NCBI RefSeq assembly: GCF_019703875.1
Contig: NZ_AP024110.1
Location: 806,001 to 870,000 of the forward strand
Length of the DNA: 64,000 bases
From: Methyloradius palustris
GTDB lineage: Bacteria; Pseudomonadota; Gammaproteobacteria; Burkholderiales; Methylophilaceae
Direction of reading: 5' to 3'
Positions 41,944-52,604 of the stretch are shown here, in pieces. Position numbers and translations under genes: made by a program. The notes beneath the pieces are model-generated. The model worked only from the letters and a program-made list of their open reading frames with translations, ran no database searches and was not told the DNA's origin. How positions within the stretch are numbered: position 1 is the stretch's first letter; each line of letters begins with the position of its first letter.

Positions 41944-44900
41944 TGAATCCCTCGCGTTTATTCATATTGCGGCCAGTGGCGACTACGCTGCTGATGATCG
42001 CCATTTTGCTATCGGGTGTTTTGGCGTATCGGCTGCTGCCGCTATCCGCATTGCCCGAAGTGGATTACCCGACCATACAGGTGGTCACGCTTTATCCTGG
42101 TGCCAGCCCCGATGTAGTGACTTCATCAATCACCGCGCCGTTGGAAAGACAATTCGGGCAAATGCCTGGGCTCAACCAGATGACCTCCACCAGTTCTGGT
42201 GGCGCATCTGTCATTACACTACAATTTTCGCTCAACATGACGCTGGATGTGGCTGAGCAGCAAGTGCAGGCGGCCATTAACGCAGGCAGTTCATACTTAC
42301 CAACTGACTTACCAACACCGCCTATCTATAACAAGGTAAACCCAGCCGATACGCCGATACTCACGGTAGCGCTTACCTCTAAGACCTTGCCTTTAACCAC
42401 GGTGGAAGATTTAGCCGATACGCGGCTCGCGCAGAAAATCTCACAACTCAGTGGCGTAGGCCTGGTCACCATCAGCGGCGGCCAACGCCCAGCGGTGCGC
42501 ATACAGGTGAACCCCAAGGCGCTGGCTGCGGTTGGTATCAGTATTGATGACTTGCGCACTTCCATCGGCAATGCCAACCAGAATCAAGCCAAGGGCAGTT
42601 TTGATGGCCCAAGTCGCGCCTCTACCATTACCGCGAATGACCAGATTAAAACACCGCAAGATTACTTGAAGCTGGTGATTGCTTACCGCAATGGCGCAGC
42701 GATTCGCTTGAGCGATGTGGCCGCTGTGGTGTCAGATGCTGAAAATCTGCGGCTTGCGGCCTGGGCGAATCGCGATCCAGCTGTGGTGCTCAATATCCAG
42801 CGCCAACCGGGTGCGAATGTCATTGAAGTGGTCAATCGCATTCAAGCGTTGTTACCTGAGTTACAGGCTTCATTGCCGGCTGATCTTCAAGTGACTGTGC
42901 TCACAGACCGTACCACGACCATTCGCGCTTCCGTCAATGACGTGCAGTTTGAGCTGATGCTTTCCGTGGCGCTAGTGGTAATGGTGATTTTCCTGTTCCT
43001 ACGCAATATTCCAGCGACATTGATTCCCAGCGTGGCTGTGCCTTTGTCGTTGATAGGTACGTTCGGCATCATGTATCTTGCAGGCTTTAGCATCAACAAC
43101 CTGACCTTGATGGCACTGACCATTGCTACGGGTTTTGTGGTGGATGATGCCGTGGTCATGATTGAGAATATCTCGCGCTATATAGAGCAGGGCGATACAC
43201 CGCTAGAGGCTGCGCTTAAAGGTTCCAAGCAGATTGGGTTCACCATTATCTCGCTTACGCTTTCGCTAATTGCGGTATTGATTCCACTATTATTTATGGG
43301 CGATATCGTGGGGCGGCTGTTCCGTGAGTTTGCTATTACGCTCGCCGTGGCGATCCTGATTTCTGCCGTCGTTTCATTAACGCTCACCCCGATGATGTGC
43401 GCTAAATTATTACGTCACCAACCCGAGTCTGAGCGCGGCTGGTTCTACAATAAATCCGGCGCAGTGATTGATCGCGTGACCCATGAATACGGCAGATTAC
43501 TAAGCGTGGTGTTGAATCATCAATGGATCACCTTGCTGGTTGCGTTAGCGACCATGGTATTTACCGTCATTCTCTATATCGCCGTTCCCAAAGGTTTTTT
43601 CCCGATTCAGGATACAGGCGTAATCCAAGGTATTACTGAGGCGCCGCAAACGATTTCGTTTGATGCAATGGCTACCCGCCAGCAAGCATTGGTTGATAGC
43701 ATTTTGAAAGATCCGGCAGTAGATAGCGTTACTTCATTCATCGGAGTGGATGGCACTAATACCACGTTGAATAGCGGACGCCTGCTGATTAATCTTAAGC
43801 CCAAGGATAAACGCGCTGGTAACGTTCAGACTGTGATGCAGCATTTACAGGATGGCGTATCTGAAGTCATTGGTATCAAGCTGTACATGCAGCCTGTGCA
43901 GGATTTAACCATTGAAGACCGCGTCAGCCGCAGCCAGTACCAATTCATCATGGATGATGCGGATGCGAAGGTGCTTGAGACGAGTACAGCGCAGATGCTG
44001 CAGCGCTTGCAGCAATCTCCCGTATTGAGAGATGTGGCGAGTGACCTGCAAAATAAGGGCTTGCAAGCCTATGTTGACATAGACCGCGATGCTGCAGGCC
44101 GCCTCGGTATTACCACGGCGGCGATTGATAATGCCTTGTATAGTGCCTTTGGCCAGCGCCTGATTTCAACCATCTTCACGCAATCCAACCAATACCGCGT
44201 AGTGCTTGAAGTAGCCCCAGAGTTTCGTATGGGCATGGATGCGCTGAATGGTATCTACCTAACAGCAAGTACCACTGCTGCAACCGTCACTCAAACCACT
44301 AGAAGCCCGGTTGCCATGAACCAAGTGCCTTTGAGCGCGATTGCCAAAATCAGCGAGCGTGAAACTCCGCTAGTTGTGAATCATTTGGGGCAGTTTCCTG
44401 CCGCTAATATCTCGTTCAATCTGGCGCCTGGCTACTCGCTGAGTGACGCAGTGAAAGTGATTGATGAAGCACAAGTGGCAACCTCTTTGCCCGCTAGCAC
44501 CCGTATCACATACCAAGGTGCGGCGACTGCATTCAATGCTTCTTTGGGCAGCCAGTTGCTGCTGATACTGGCTGCGATTATCACCATGTATATCGTGCTC
44601 GGTGTGCTGTATGAGAGCTACATTCACCCAATCACGATACTTTCTACGCTGCCCTCAGCGGGTGTGGGTGCTCTGCTGGCTTTGATGCTATCGGGTAATG
44701 ATCTGGGGATTGTCGGTATTATCGGCATCATTCTTCTGATTGGGATCGTCAAAAAGAACGCCATCATGATGATCGACTTTGCGCTTGAAGCACAGCGCGA
44801 TCAGGGCATGCCAGCGCGCGAGGCGATTTATCAGGCATGCCTGTTACGTTTAAGGCCTATCTTAATGACGACCATGGCAGCGCTACTTGCCGCACTGCCT

Positions 44901-45089
44901 CTGATGTTGGGTACAGGTGTTGGTTCTGAACTGCGGCATCCTCTAGGGTTGACTATGGTTGGTGGCCTCATCGTCAGCCAAGCCTTGACCTTGTTTACCA
45001 CCCCCGTGATTTACTTGGCATTCGACCGCGTGGCCCAGCGCCTCGATGCATTCCGCAAACGTCACCATATCGCCACAGATGGTGTCTGA
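41943..45089 (+). CDS. mdtB: RND efflux pump subunit, MdtB-like
   Basis: A 1048-aa inner-membrane RND transporter with 12 membrane helices and two large periplasmic loops. The proton-relay segment in helix 4 reads GFVVDDAVVMIENISR with the paired Asp, and helix 10 contains GIVKKNAIMMIDFALEA. It pairs with the MdtC-like protein encoded 3 nt downstream, as in the heteromultimeric MdtB2C pump. Its start overlaps the adaptor stop. Confidence 0.92.
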   Translation: MNPSRLFILRPVATTLLMIAILLSGVLAYRLLPLSALPEVDYPTIQVVTLYPGASPDVVTSSITAPLERQFGQMPGLNQMTSTSSGGASVITLQFSLNMTLDVAEQQVQAAINAGSSYLPTDLPTPPIYNKVNPADTPILTVALTSKTLPLTTVEDLADTRLAQKISQLSGVGLVTISGGQRPAVRIQVNPKALAAVGISIDDLRTSIGNANQNQAKGSFDGPSRASTITANDQIKTPQDYLKLVIAYRNGAAIRLSDVAAVVSDAENLRLAAWANRDPAVVLNIQRQPGANVIEVVNRIQALLPELQASLPADLQVTVLTDRTTTIRASVNDVQFELMLSVALVVMVIFLFLRNIPATLIPSVAVPLSLIGTFGIMYLAGFSINNLTLMALTIATGFVVDDAVVMIENISRYIEQGDTPLEAALKGSKQIGFTIISLTLSLIAVLIPLLFMGDIVGRLFREFAITLAVAILISAVVSLTLTPMMCAKLLRHQPESERGWFYNKSGAVIDRVTHEYGRLLSVVLNHQWITLLVALATMVFTVILYIAVPKGFFPIQDTGVIQGITEAPQTISFDAMATRQQALVDSILKDPAVDSVTSFIGVDGTNTTLNSGRLLINLKPKDKRAGNVQTVMQHLQDGVSEVIGIKLYMQPVQDLTIEDRVSRSQYQFIMDDADAKVLETSTAQMLQRLQQSPVLRDVASDLQNKGLQAYVDIDRDAAGRLGITTAAIDNALYSAFGQRLISTIFTQSNQYRVVLEVAPEFRMGMDALNGIYLTASTTAATVTQTTRSPVAMNQVPLSAIAKISERETPLVVNHLGQFPAANISFNLAPGYSLSDAVKVIDEAQVATSLPASTRITYQGAATAFNASLGSQLLLILAAIITMYIVLGVLYESYIHPITILSTLPSAGVGALLALMLSGNDLGIVGIIGIILLIGIVKKNAIMMIDFALEAQRDQGMPAREAIYQACLLRLRPILMTTMAALLAALPLMLGTGVGSELRHPLGLTMVGGLIVSQALTLFTTPVIYLAFDRVAQRLDAFRKRHHIATDGV

Positions 45090-45092
45090 TTA

Positions 45093-48000
45093 ATGAATAT
45101 CTCTCGTATATTCATCGAGCGGCCTATAGCAACAACGCTGTTAACGTTGGGCATCACGCTCGCGGGTATTCTGGCTTACACCAAGCTGCCTGTGGCCTCT
45201 TTGCCGCAGATCGACATTCCCACTGTGTTTGTGCAGGCGCAATTAGCGGGTGCTAGCCCTGAGACCATGGCTTCAACCGTGGCAACGCCTTTAGAGCGGG
45301 CGCTTGGGCGGATTTCAGGCATTACCGAGATGACGTCCAACAGCACGCTCGGTTCATCGCGCATTATTATGCAATTTGATTTAAGCCGCAGCGTCAATAG
45401 TGCTGCACGTGAAGTGCAGGCTGCGATCAATGCCGCGCGTACTCTATTACCAACCAGTTTGAATCGCAACCCGACGTATCGTAAGGTCAACCCAGCAGAT
45501 ACCCCCATCATGGATCTGGCGTTGACCTCTGACACTATGAACATGGGCCAGCTTTACGATGTGGCAGATTCCATACTTGCGCAAAAATTCTCACAGGTAG
45601 AAGGTATCGGTCAAGTCGATGTGGATGGCGGTTCGCAGCCATCGGTGCGTATTGAATTAAATCCATTGGCTTTGGCGCATTACGGTATTGATACCGAAAC
45701 AGTGAGGGCAGCGGTGGTGGCGACGAATGCTAATCGCCCCAAGGGGTTTATTGAAGATGACGAGCGCCACTGGCAGATAGGGGCTAACGATCAGGCAAAA
45801 ACCGCCGCCGAATATCAGGGTTTGATCATCACTGTGCGTGATGGCGTTGTGGTGCGATTGTCAGACATCGCCCTAGTGCGCGATTCAGTGCAAGACGTGC
45901 GCAATTTCGGTAGCGCCAATGGCAAGCCTGCAGTATTGCTCCACTTGCGCCGCGAACCAGGGGCTAATGTGGTTGAAACCATAGATCGCGTGAAAGCCTT
46001 GTTGCCTCAGCTACGCGCCTCTATCCCCAGCGCGATTGACCTCACGGTGATGTTGGATCGCACACCGTCCATTCGTGCCTCTTTGCATCATATTGAATTC
46101 ACACTGGTGTTATCGATTGGCTTGGTGATTGCCGTGGTGTTCCTGTTTTTGCGCAATGCACGGGCAACGTTAATACCCGCGGTTGCAGTGCCAGTGTCGT
46201 TGATCGGTACTTTTGTCGCCATGTATTTTTGCGGCTTCAGTCTGGATAATCTTTCACTGATGGCACTTACTGTCGCTACAGGGTTTGTTGTGGATGATGC
46301 GATCGTCGTGCTGGAGAATGTGTCCAGGCATCTTGAAAAAGGCGAGACTGCGATAGAAGCAGCCTTGAAAGGCACGCGAGAAGTGGCTTCTACGGTGGTC
46401 TCCATGAGTATATCGCTGGTGGCGGTATTTATTCCCATCCTGATGATGGGTGGGCTGGTAGGGCGCTTGTTGCGCGAGTTTGCTGTCACTATGTCCGTAG
46501 CCGTGCTTATTTCATTGGTGATTTCACTGACGACCACACCAATGATGTGTGCCATTTTTTTGAAAAAAGCGCCTATTGAAAACGACACTGATAAAAAATC
46601 TCAGAATCGTCTTTATCAATGGCTGGAAGATGGTTTTGAAGCATTGCTCAAGGTATATAAACGTTCGCTAGCGGTAGTCTTGCGCCATGGCTATATCACA
46701 CTGTTTATACTGCTCGCGGTGGTATGCCTGAATGTGTATCTGTATGTGGTCATCCCCAAGGGATTTTTCCCACAGCAGGATAGTGGCCGTATTTCGGGCA
46801 ATATCGTGGCCGATCAGGCGACTTCATATCAAGCCATGAAGGGAAAGCTCGATCAATATATCGATATTGTCAAAAATGACCCCGCAGTTGAAGCTTTCAC
46901 CGCAGGCATAGGTGGTGGACAACGCAATACAGGTCGCATGCTGATTGCACTCAAGCCACGCGCCGACCGCGATGTGAATGGTGATGAGTTTATTGCGCGT
47001 ATTCGTAAAAAGACGGCGAAGATCACAGGCGCCAAACTGATGCTGCAATCGGAGCAGGATATCCGCGTGGGTGGTCGTGCGGGTAATGCCCAATACCAAT
47101 ACACCTTGCAGGCCGACCAGTTAACTGTTTTACGTACTTGGGAAAAGCGCATCAAGGAAGCACTTTCAGATGCGCCTGAGTTGCTGGATGTGAATAGTGA
47201 CAGCCAGGATAAAGGCCTGCAAACCACATTGACTATAGATCGTGATGCGGCCTCTAAACTCGGCATCACCATGGCGCAGATTGATAGCACGCTCAATAAC
47301 CTGTTTGGTCAGCGCCAGGTTTCCACTATCTATAATCCGCTCAACCAGTACAAAGTAGTGATGGAGGCTGCGCCGCAATACTGGCAAAGCCCTGAAACAT
47401 TACGCAATGTGCAGATTATGGTGACCCAAAGTGACGGTACAGTTAGCCAGGTGCCGCTAATGGCGATTGCCAAGTTTGGCCCTAACAATGCAGCCCTTGC
47501 GGTGAACCACCAGGGGCAATTTGCCGCATCCACCATCACATTCAATCTGGCAGAGGGTGGTTCACTATCCACCGCTGCAAAAGTGATCAACGACACCATG
47601 GCACGTATCGGCGTGCCGAATTCAGTGCATGGCAGTTTTCAGGGCACGGCAAAAGTATTCGAGGAATCGCTCAAAGGTCAGGTATGGCTGATTCTGGCAG
47701 CAATACTGACCATCTATATTGTGCTTGGTATTTTGTATGAGAGTTATATCCATCCGATTACCATTCTTTCAACCTTGCCATCAGCTGGGGTTGGTGCGTT
47801 GCTGGCGTTGCTGTTGTTCAAGATCGAATTCAATATCATGGCGATGATAGGCGTGTTGCTGTTGGTCGGTATCGTCAAAAAGAATGCAATCATGATGATT
47901 GATTTCGCGATTGATGCAGAGCGCAGCCGTGGCTTGAGCCCACGCGATGCCATCTTTGAAGCCTGTCAGCTCCGTTTCAGGCCAATCATGATGACCACGA

Positions 48001-48215
48001 TGGCTGCTCTCCTTGGCGCGTTGCCATTAGCATTTGGCTTTGGTGAAGGCTTTGAGCTACGCCAGCCACTTGGAGTGGCAATCGTGGGTGGCCTGATTTT
48101 CAGCCAGTTATTAACGCTTTACACCACACCAGTCATGTATCTCGCGCTTGATAGTTTTACACGCAGGCCAAATGCAACGGGCACTGCCGTTAGCCCCAAA
48201 CCACAGCTGACGTAA
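45093..48215 (+). CDS. mdtC: RND efflux pump subunit, MdtC-like
   Basis: A 1040-aa RND transporter paralogous to the gene before it, with GFVVDDAIVVLENVSR in helix 4 and GIVKKNAIMMIDFAIDAE in helix 10. Both subunits keep the paired Asp, so both could conduct protons. The 3-nt gap from mdtB indicates coupled translation. Second member of the MdtBC pair, completing the pump with the adaptor and outer-membrane channel genes. Confidence 0.92.
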   Translation: MNISRIFIERPIATTLLTLGITLAGILAYTKLPVASLPQIDIPTVFVQAQLAGASPETMASTVATPLERALGRISGITEMTSNSTLGSSRIIMQFDLSRSVNSAAREVQAAINAARTLLPTSLNRNPTYRKVNPADTPIMDLALTSDTMNMGQLYDVADSILAQKFSQVEGIGQVDVDGGSQPSVRIELNPLALAHYGIDTETVRAAVVATNANRPKGFIEDDERHWQIGANDQAKTAAEYQGLIITVRDGVVVRLSDIALVRDSVQDVRNFGSANGKPAVLLHLRREPGANVVETIDRVKALLPQLRASIPSAIDLTVMLDRTPSIRASLHHIEFTLVLSIGLVIAVVFLFLRNARATLIPAVAVPVSLIGTFVAMYFCGFSLDNLSLMALTVATGFVVDDAIVVLENVSRHLEKGETAIEAALKGTREVASTVVSMSISLVAVFIPILMMGGLVGRLLREFAVTMSVAVLISLVISLTTTPMMCAIFLKKAPIENDTDKKSQNRLYQWLEDGFEALLKVYKRSLAVVLRHGYITLFILLAVVCLNVYLYVVIPKGFFPQQDSGRISGNIVADQATSYQAMKGKLDQYIDIVKNDPAVEAFTAGIGGGQRNTGRMLIALKPRADRDVNGDEFIARIRKKTAKITGAKLMLQSEQDIRVGGRAGNAQYQYTLQADQLTVLRTWEKRIKEALSDAPELLDVNSDSQDKGLQTTLTIDRDAASKLGITMAQIDSTLNNLFGQRQVSTIYNPLNQYKVVMEAAPQYWQSPETLRNVQIMVTQSDGTVSQVPLMAIAKFGPNNAALAVNHQGQFAASTITFNLAEGGSLSTAAKVINDTMARIGVPNSVHGSFQGTAKVFEESLKGQVWLILAAILTIYIVLGILYESYIHPITILSTLPSAGVGALLALLLFKIEFNIMAMIGVLLLVGIVKKNAIMMIDFAIDAERSRGLSPRDAIFEACQLRFRPIMMTTMAALLGALPLAFGFGEGFELRQPLGVAIVGGLIFSQLLTLYTTPVMYLALDSFTRRPNATGTAVSPKPQLT

Positions 48216-48228
48216 GGATGATTAGCCC

Positions 48229-49689
48229 ATGATTAACAGACAGAACAAGCACATCAAGAAAGATACAGATATGCGTATTACCCCATTCTTACTTGCCATC
48301 ATCATGCTGGCTGGTTGCTCGGTTGGCCCTGATTACGTCAAGCCAACCATGCAAGTACCTACTGTATTCAAGGAGCAAAACGGCTGGGTCACCGCGCAGC
48401 CGCAAGACACTTTGCCAAAAGGTAAGTGGTGGGAGCTGTTTGGCGATGTTGATTTGAATGCGTTAGTTGAACAGGTTGAAATCTCTAATCAGAATATCAA
48501 GGTAGCTGAGGCACAATATCGCCAGGCACAAGCACTAAGAGATCAATCGCACGCCGCATATTACCCGACTGTGACGGCCAATCTTTCAGCTACTAGAAGT
48601 CGGCCAGCAAGTAACAATAGTAATACGGTTAATTACAACCCTAATTTAAATACCGCATATCGCGGCTCGCTAGGCGCAAGCTGGGAGCCTGATTTATGGG
48701 GGCGTGTAGGGCGCGCGGTGGAATCAGGTGATGCGAGCATTCAAGCCAGCGCAGCAGATATCGAAAACGCCAAGCTCAGCGCGCAGGCTGAGCTTGCACA
48801 AGATTACTTTTTGCTACGTATTGCTGATGCCCGTAAGCAATTACTGGATGACACGGTGACTGCCTATGAGCGCTCACTCAAGCTCACGCAAAATCAATAT
48901 GCCGTGGGCGTCGTCGCCCGCGCCGATGTGGTCGCCGCAGAAACCCAGTTTAAATCTGCCAAGGCGCAAGCCGTGGATGTTGGTGTGCAGCGCGCGCAGT
49001 TAGAGCATGCCATTGCCGTGCTCATAGGCAAGGCACCATCAGAGCTGGCCATTGCGCCACTGAAATCCACTTATGTCAGCCTGCCACCTAATATTCCCTT
49101 GGCTGTGCCTTCGCAGTTGTTGGAGCGCCGCCCCGATGTGGCTGGTGCAGAACGTCGTGCTGCTGCTGCGAATGCGCAGATTGGCGTGGCGAAAGCTGCG
49201 TATTTCCCAGCACTCACTATTGCGCCTACTTTTGGCTACCAGACCAGCAGTTTTTCTCGATTTTTAGAGTATCCAACCCGTTTTTGGTCGATTGGCCCCG
49301 CGCTCGTAGAAACCATTTTTGATGGTGGCCTGCGTAAAGCACAAACTGCGCAAGCGATTGCCACTTATGACCAGAATGTGGCGACCTATCGACAAACAGT
49401 ATTGGGTGCTTTTCAGGAGGTAGAAGATAACTTAGCCTCGCTACGCATATTGCAAGAAGAAGCACAATTGCAGGATGAAGCCGTGAAAGCATCGCGTGAA
49501 TCCGTAGAGATCACACGTAACCAATATAAGGCAGGCACCGTTGATTTCTTGAGTGTGGTGAATGTAGAAACCATCGCGCTTAATAACGAAAGAACCGCAC
49601 TGACTTTGCAAGGTAGCCGCTTGACGGCCGCGGTACTATTGATCAAGGCGCTGGGCGGCGGCTGGGATGCTACGAAATTGGATAAGTAG
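48229..49689 (+). CDS. Outer-membrane efflux lipoprotein of the NodT/OprM family
   Basis: A 486-aa TolC-superfamily channel. The signal peptide ends in a lipobox LAGC (Cys30), followed by VGPDYVKP, standard for NodT-type lipoproteins. Two repeated OEP domains with long alpha-helices follow (ALRDQSHAAYYPTVTANLSA and GAFQEVEDNLASLRILQEEA). The start at 48229 has AAGGA nearby; an inner ATG at 48271 would give a more typical signal peptide and is a fair alternative. It supplies the exit duct for the MdtABC-like pump. Confidence 0.88.
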   Translation: MINRQNKHIKKDTDMRITPFLLAIIMLAGCSVGPDYVKPTMQVPTVFKEQNGWVTAQPQDTLPKGKWWELFGDVDLNALVEQVEISNQNIKVAEAQYRQAQALRDQSHAAYYPTVTANLSATRSRPASNNSNTVNYNPNLNTAYRGSLGASWEPDLWGRVGRAVESGDASIQASAADIENAKLSAQAELAQDYFLLRIADARKQLLDDTVTAYERSLKLTQNQYAVGVVARADVVAAETQFKSAKAQAVDVGVQRAQLEHAIAVLIGKAPSELAIAPLKSTYVSLPPNIPLAVPSQLLERRPDVAGAERRAAAANAQIGVAKAAYFPALTIAPTFGYQTSSFSRFLEYPTRFWSIGPALVETIFDGGLRKAQTAQAIATYDQNVATYRQTVLGAFQEVEDNLASLRILQEEAQLQDEAVKASRESVEITRNQYKAGTVDFLSVVNVETIALNNERTALTLQGSRLTAAVLLIKALGGGWDATKLDK

Positions 49690-49726
49690 TAGAATCCCAA
49701 GCAATGCGATTATTGAAAGCCCTGTT

Positions 49727-50554
49727 ATGAATGCCCAGTTTGGTGACTTAAGCCATATACAAAACACTATTTTCGATTTAGCGATTACCTTCGGACCTAA
49801 GGTTCTGGTCGCCATTACTATCATTCTAGTCGGTGTCTTCGCTGGTGGCTGGGTCGCTAAAGTGGTGGATGGTGGCCTTAGGAAATTCAATCTTGACCAG
49901 CCAGTGCGTCAATTGCTGGTGCGTATAGTCCGTATATTCGTGCTGGCTATCTTTGTGATTATGGCGCTGCAGAATCTGGGCGTGCAGTTGCTACCGCTGA
50001 TTGCTGGCCTAGGTGTTGCTGGTGCGGGCATTGCACTGGCGATGCAAGGTGTGCTGAGTAATATTGTGGCTGGGCTGACCATTATCTTCACCAAGCCGTT
50101 TCGTGTTGGCGAATACATTTCTATCGTCGGTGAAGAGGGGCAGGTCAATAACATCAGCATCTTTACCACGGTGCTCAGCCATGCAGATCAATCACTTGTG
50201 GTGATCCCCAACCGTAAGTTGGTGGGCGAGATCTTGCATAACTATGGCAACATCCGCCAGCTTGATATTGTCGTTAGTGTGGCTTACGACACAGATTTAG
50301 ATACAGCCGTATCGGTGATTAAAGAGATTTTGCAGAATAACCCGCATACGCTTAAAGAGCCTGCCCCTGCTGTATCAGTCAGCTTGCTTGCGCCTTCTGG
50401 TATCAATATCGCAGTGAAGCCTTGGGTAAATGTGCCTGACTACAATCTGGCCAGAGGCGAAATCAACCAAGAAATCGTCAAGACTTTCCACAGCAAGCAG
50501 ATCGTTATTCCATTCTCACAGCTTGATGTGCGCATGCTGCAAGTGACCGAGTAG
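49727..50554 (+). CDS. mscS: Small-conductance mechanosensitive channel, MscS family
   Basis: A 275-aa MscS-type channel with three N-terminal helices. The pore helix is the Gly/Ala-rich segment AGLGVAGAGIALAMQGVLSN, followed by the beta domain (PFRVGEYISIVGEEGQV) and the C-terminal alpha-beta domain. It opens under membrane tension to release solutes after osmotic downshock. The ATG at 49727 is preferred over an upstream ATG at 49667 that would overlap the efflux gene. Its stop directly abuts the stop of the convergent GGDEF gene. Confidence 0.9.
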   Translation: MNAQFGDLSHIQNTIFDLAITFGPKVLVAITIILVGVFAGGWVAKVVDGGLRKFNLDQPVRQLLVRIVRIFVLAIFVIMALQNLGVQLLPLIAGLGVAGAGIALAMQGVLSNIVAGLTIIFTKPFRVGEYISIVGEEGQVNNISIFTTVLSHADQSLVVIPNRKLVGEILHNYGNIRQLDIVVSVAYDTDLDTAVSVIKEILQNNPHTLKEPAPAVSVSLLAPSGINIAVKPWVNVPDYNLARGEINQEIVKTFHSKQIVIPFSQLDVRMLQVTE

Positions 50555-52384
50555 TTAACTGAAGAAGGTCAACCTGTTACGGCCTGCGGCTTTAGATTGA
50601 TACATGGCGCTATCAGCTTGTTTGAATAATTCATCTATATTTTTGGTTTGGTCACTAAACAAGGCAATGCCGATACTTGAGCTGCTGACATGCTGGTAGC
50701 CATCAAAATCAAAAGTATGGTTGAGCGTATTCAGAATTTTCTCCCCAATGACGCTTGCGATTTCTTTTGCTTGAATAGCATTAGGGCTTACATCCTCCAG
50801 CATCAATACGAACTCATCGCCACCAAACCTGGCTACGGTGTCAAAATCCCTGACACATTTTTTTAGTCGGCTGGCGACTTCGCAGAGTAGTTCATCACCT
50901 TTATCATGGCCCAGCGTGTCGTTCAGGGATTTAAAGTGATCCAGATCAATAAAAATCAAGGCCCCAAACTGATCTTTACGACGGCTTGATAACAAGGCTT
51001 TTTCTAATCTGTCTAGCAGTAGCCTGCGGTTGGGCAGATTGGTGAGAGGGTCATAAAATGCTAGAAGCTGCATTTTTTCATCTGTTAATTTACGTTCGGT
51101 AATATCCTGGAATGCGCCCATCAATTTAGTCGCTTTACCATATTTCATGACGGCTGAACCTTGCGCGCGCACCCAAATATGGTTGCCTTTCGCTGTGATA
51201 AAAGGGAGCTCTAAATCCCATGGCTCACCTTTGATGATGGCATTATTCACAGCAGCTTCAATCACAGGTCTTGCTTCTGGCGCGTAGAACGCAATCGCTT
51301 CATCAACGGGCGGCGGGGTTGTTGTATCAAGCTCATGAATTTTGAATACTTGTCTAGACCATTTGATTTCGCTGGTCATTAAATCAAGCTCCCAGCCACC
51401 AATCTTGGCCATCTCTCCAGCACTTTCAAGAATGAAAGTAAGATTAGCCAGTGATTCTTCTGCTTTAATATTCTCTGAAATATCTCTGGCTATACCGAGG
51501 TAACCAATGACCTCACCAGCTTTATTTCGCATCGCAGTGATAGATAAGTTGACGGGTAATCTACTGCCGTTTTTACGAATATAAGTCCACTTTCGGCTGT
51601 CTGGACTACCTTCATTGGCTTGTACCGTGAATACTTCAAAGCTTGGCGCAACACTTCGGCCAAACTCTAAACTGAGCATTTCGGCTCGTTTTGCTATTTC
51701 ATGGTGATCGTGAAAAATAGCGGGCGTATGTTTACCGACTAATTCCTCAGCCTGATAACCGAGCATTTCTTCTGCGCCTAAGTTAAAGCTGGTAATGACG
51801 CCATCAACCGTGGTTGAAATAATAGATTTATCAGCGCTGCGTAAGAGTGTGTCGTAGAACGCAGTTTTTTCTGCTAACTCCTGCATCACTAGACGCAGCT
51901 CAATTTTATTGACGACTTGTTTACCCAGCTTTTTCAGGGCATTGCGCTGTTCTTGTGTGAGTGTTCGTGGAGTTTGATCAATGACGCATAAGCTACCAAG
52001 GCCATATCCATCTGAAGTGATCAGGGGTATGCCAGCATAAAACCGAATATCTGGTGCGCCAGTCACTAGCGGATTATCAAAAAAACGTTCGTCATTTAGC
52101 GCGTCATGTATTTCGAACAGATCGTCACCAAGAATTGCATGCCCACAAAAAGAAATCTCTCTGGGTGTTTCTGTGGCATCTAAGCCAACACTGCTTTTAA
52201 ACCACTGGCGAGTTTCATCTAAAAGCGTAATCAGCGCGATAGGTGTGCCGCAAATGAGTGACGCAAGGCAAGTAATGTCATCAAATGATTCTTCAGCCAG
52301 CGTATCCAAAATCTTGTAACGTTTTAAAGCGGCTAGACGCTGGATTTCATTTTTAGGTGATTCAGGTGATTTCAAAATGTACAT
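50555..52384 (-). CDS. GAF-PAS-PAS-GGDEF diguanylate cyclase
   Basis: A 609-aa cytoplasmic sensor enzyme. A GAF domain (about 20-165, with ICGTPIALITLLDETRQWF) is followed by two PAS/PAC domains (about 180-300 and 305-425) and a GGDEF domain (about 435-605) with intact FGGDEF. An I-site RxxD (RDFD) lies five residues before GGDEF, so product inhibition by c-di-GMP is expected. No EAL domain is present. The ATG at 52384 is preferred to a GTG at 52432, which lacks a ribosome site. No membrane helix was seen. Confidence 0.9.
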   Translation of the reverse strand: MYILKSPESPKNEIQRLAALKRYKILDTLAEESFDDITCLASLICGTPIALITLLDETRQWFKSSVGLDATETPREISFCGHAILGDDLFEIHDALNDERFFDNPLVTGAPDIRFYAGIPLITSDGYGLGSLCVIDQTPRTLTQEQRNALKKLGKQVVNKIELRLVMQELAEKTAFYDTLLRSADKSIISTTVDGVITSFNLGAEEMLGYQAEELVGKHTPAIFHDHHEIAKRAEMLSLEFGRSVAPSFEVFTVQANEGSPDSRKWTYIRKNGSRLPVNLSITAMRNKAGEVIGYLGIARDISENIKAEESLANLTFILESAGEMAKIGGWELDLMTSEIKWSRQVFKIHELDTTTPPPVDEAIAFYAPEARPVIEAAVNNAIIKGEPWDLELPFITAKGNHIWVRAQGSAVMKYGKATKLMGAFQDITERKLTDEKMQLLAFYDPLTNLPNRRLLLDRLEKALLSSRRKDQFGALIFIDLDHFKSLNDTLGHDKGDELLCEVASRLKKCVRDFDTVARFGGDEFVLMLEDVSPNAIQAKEIASVIGEKILNTLNHTFDFDGYQHVSSSSIGIALFSDQTKNIDELFKQADSAMYQSKAAGRNRLTFFS

Positions 52385-52604
52385 ACCTAAACTTAATATA
52401 CGTTTTAAGCATATAACATTTGCGGAAAACACGCATATACAATCATTGCTGCGAGTAAATAACTTACAAGCTTGAAGGGCTTAGGTGGCGGCTGCGCGAA
52501 TGATTTGTAGCACTTTTCCTACATCAGAATCAGCGTATTGCTGAGCTTGTAGTTATCGAGATTTGATAAGATAAACATTCATCAAATTTACGGGGAAATA
52601 AAAA

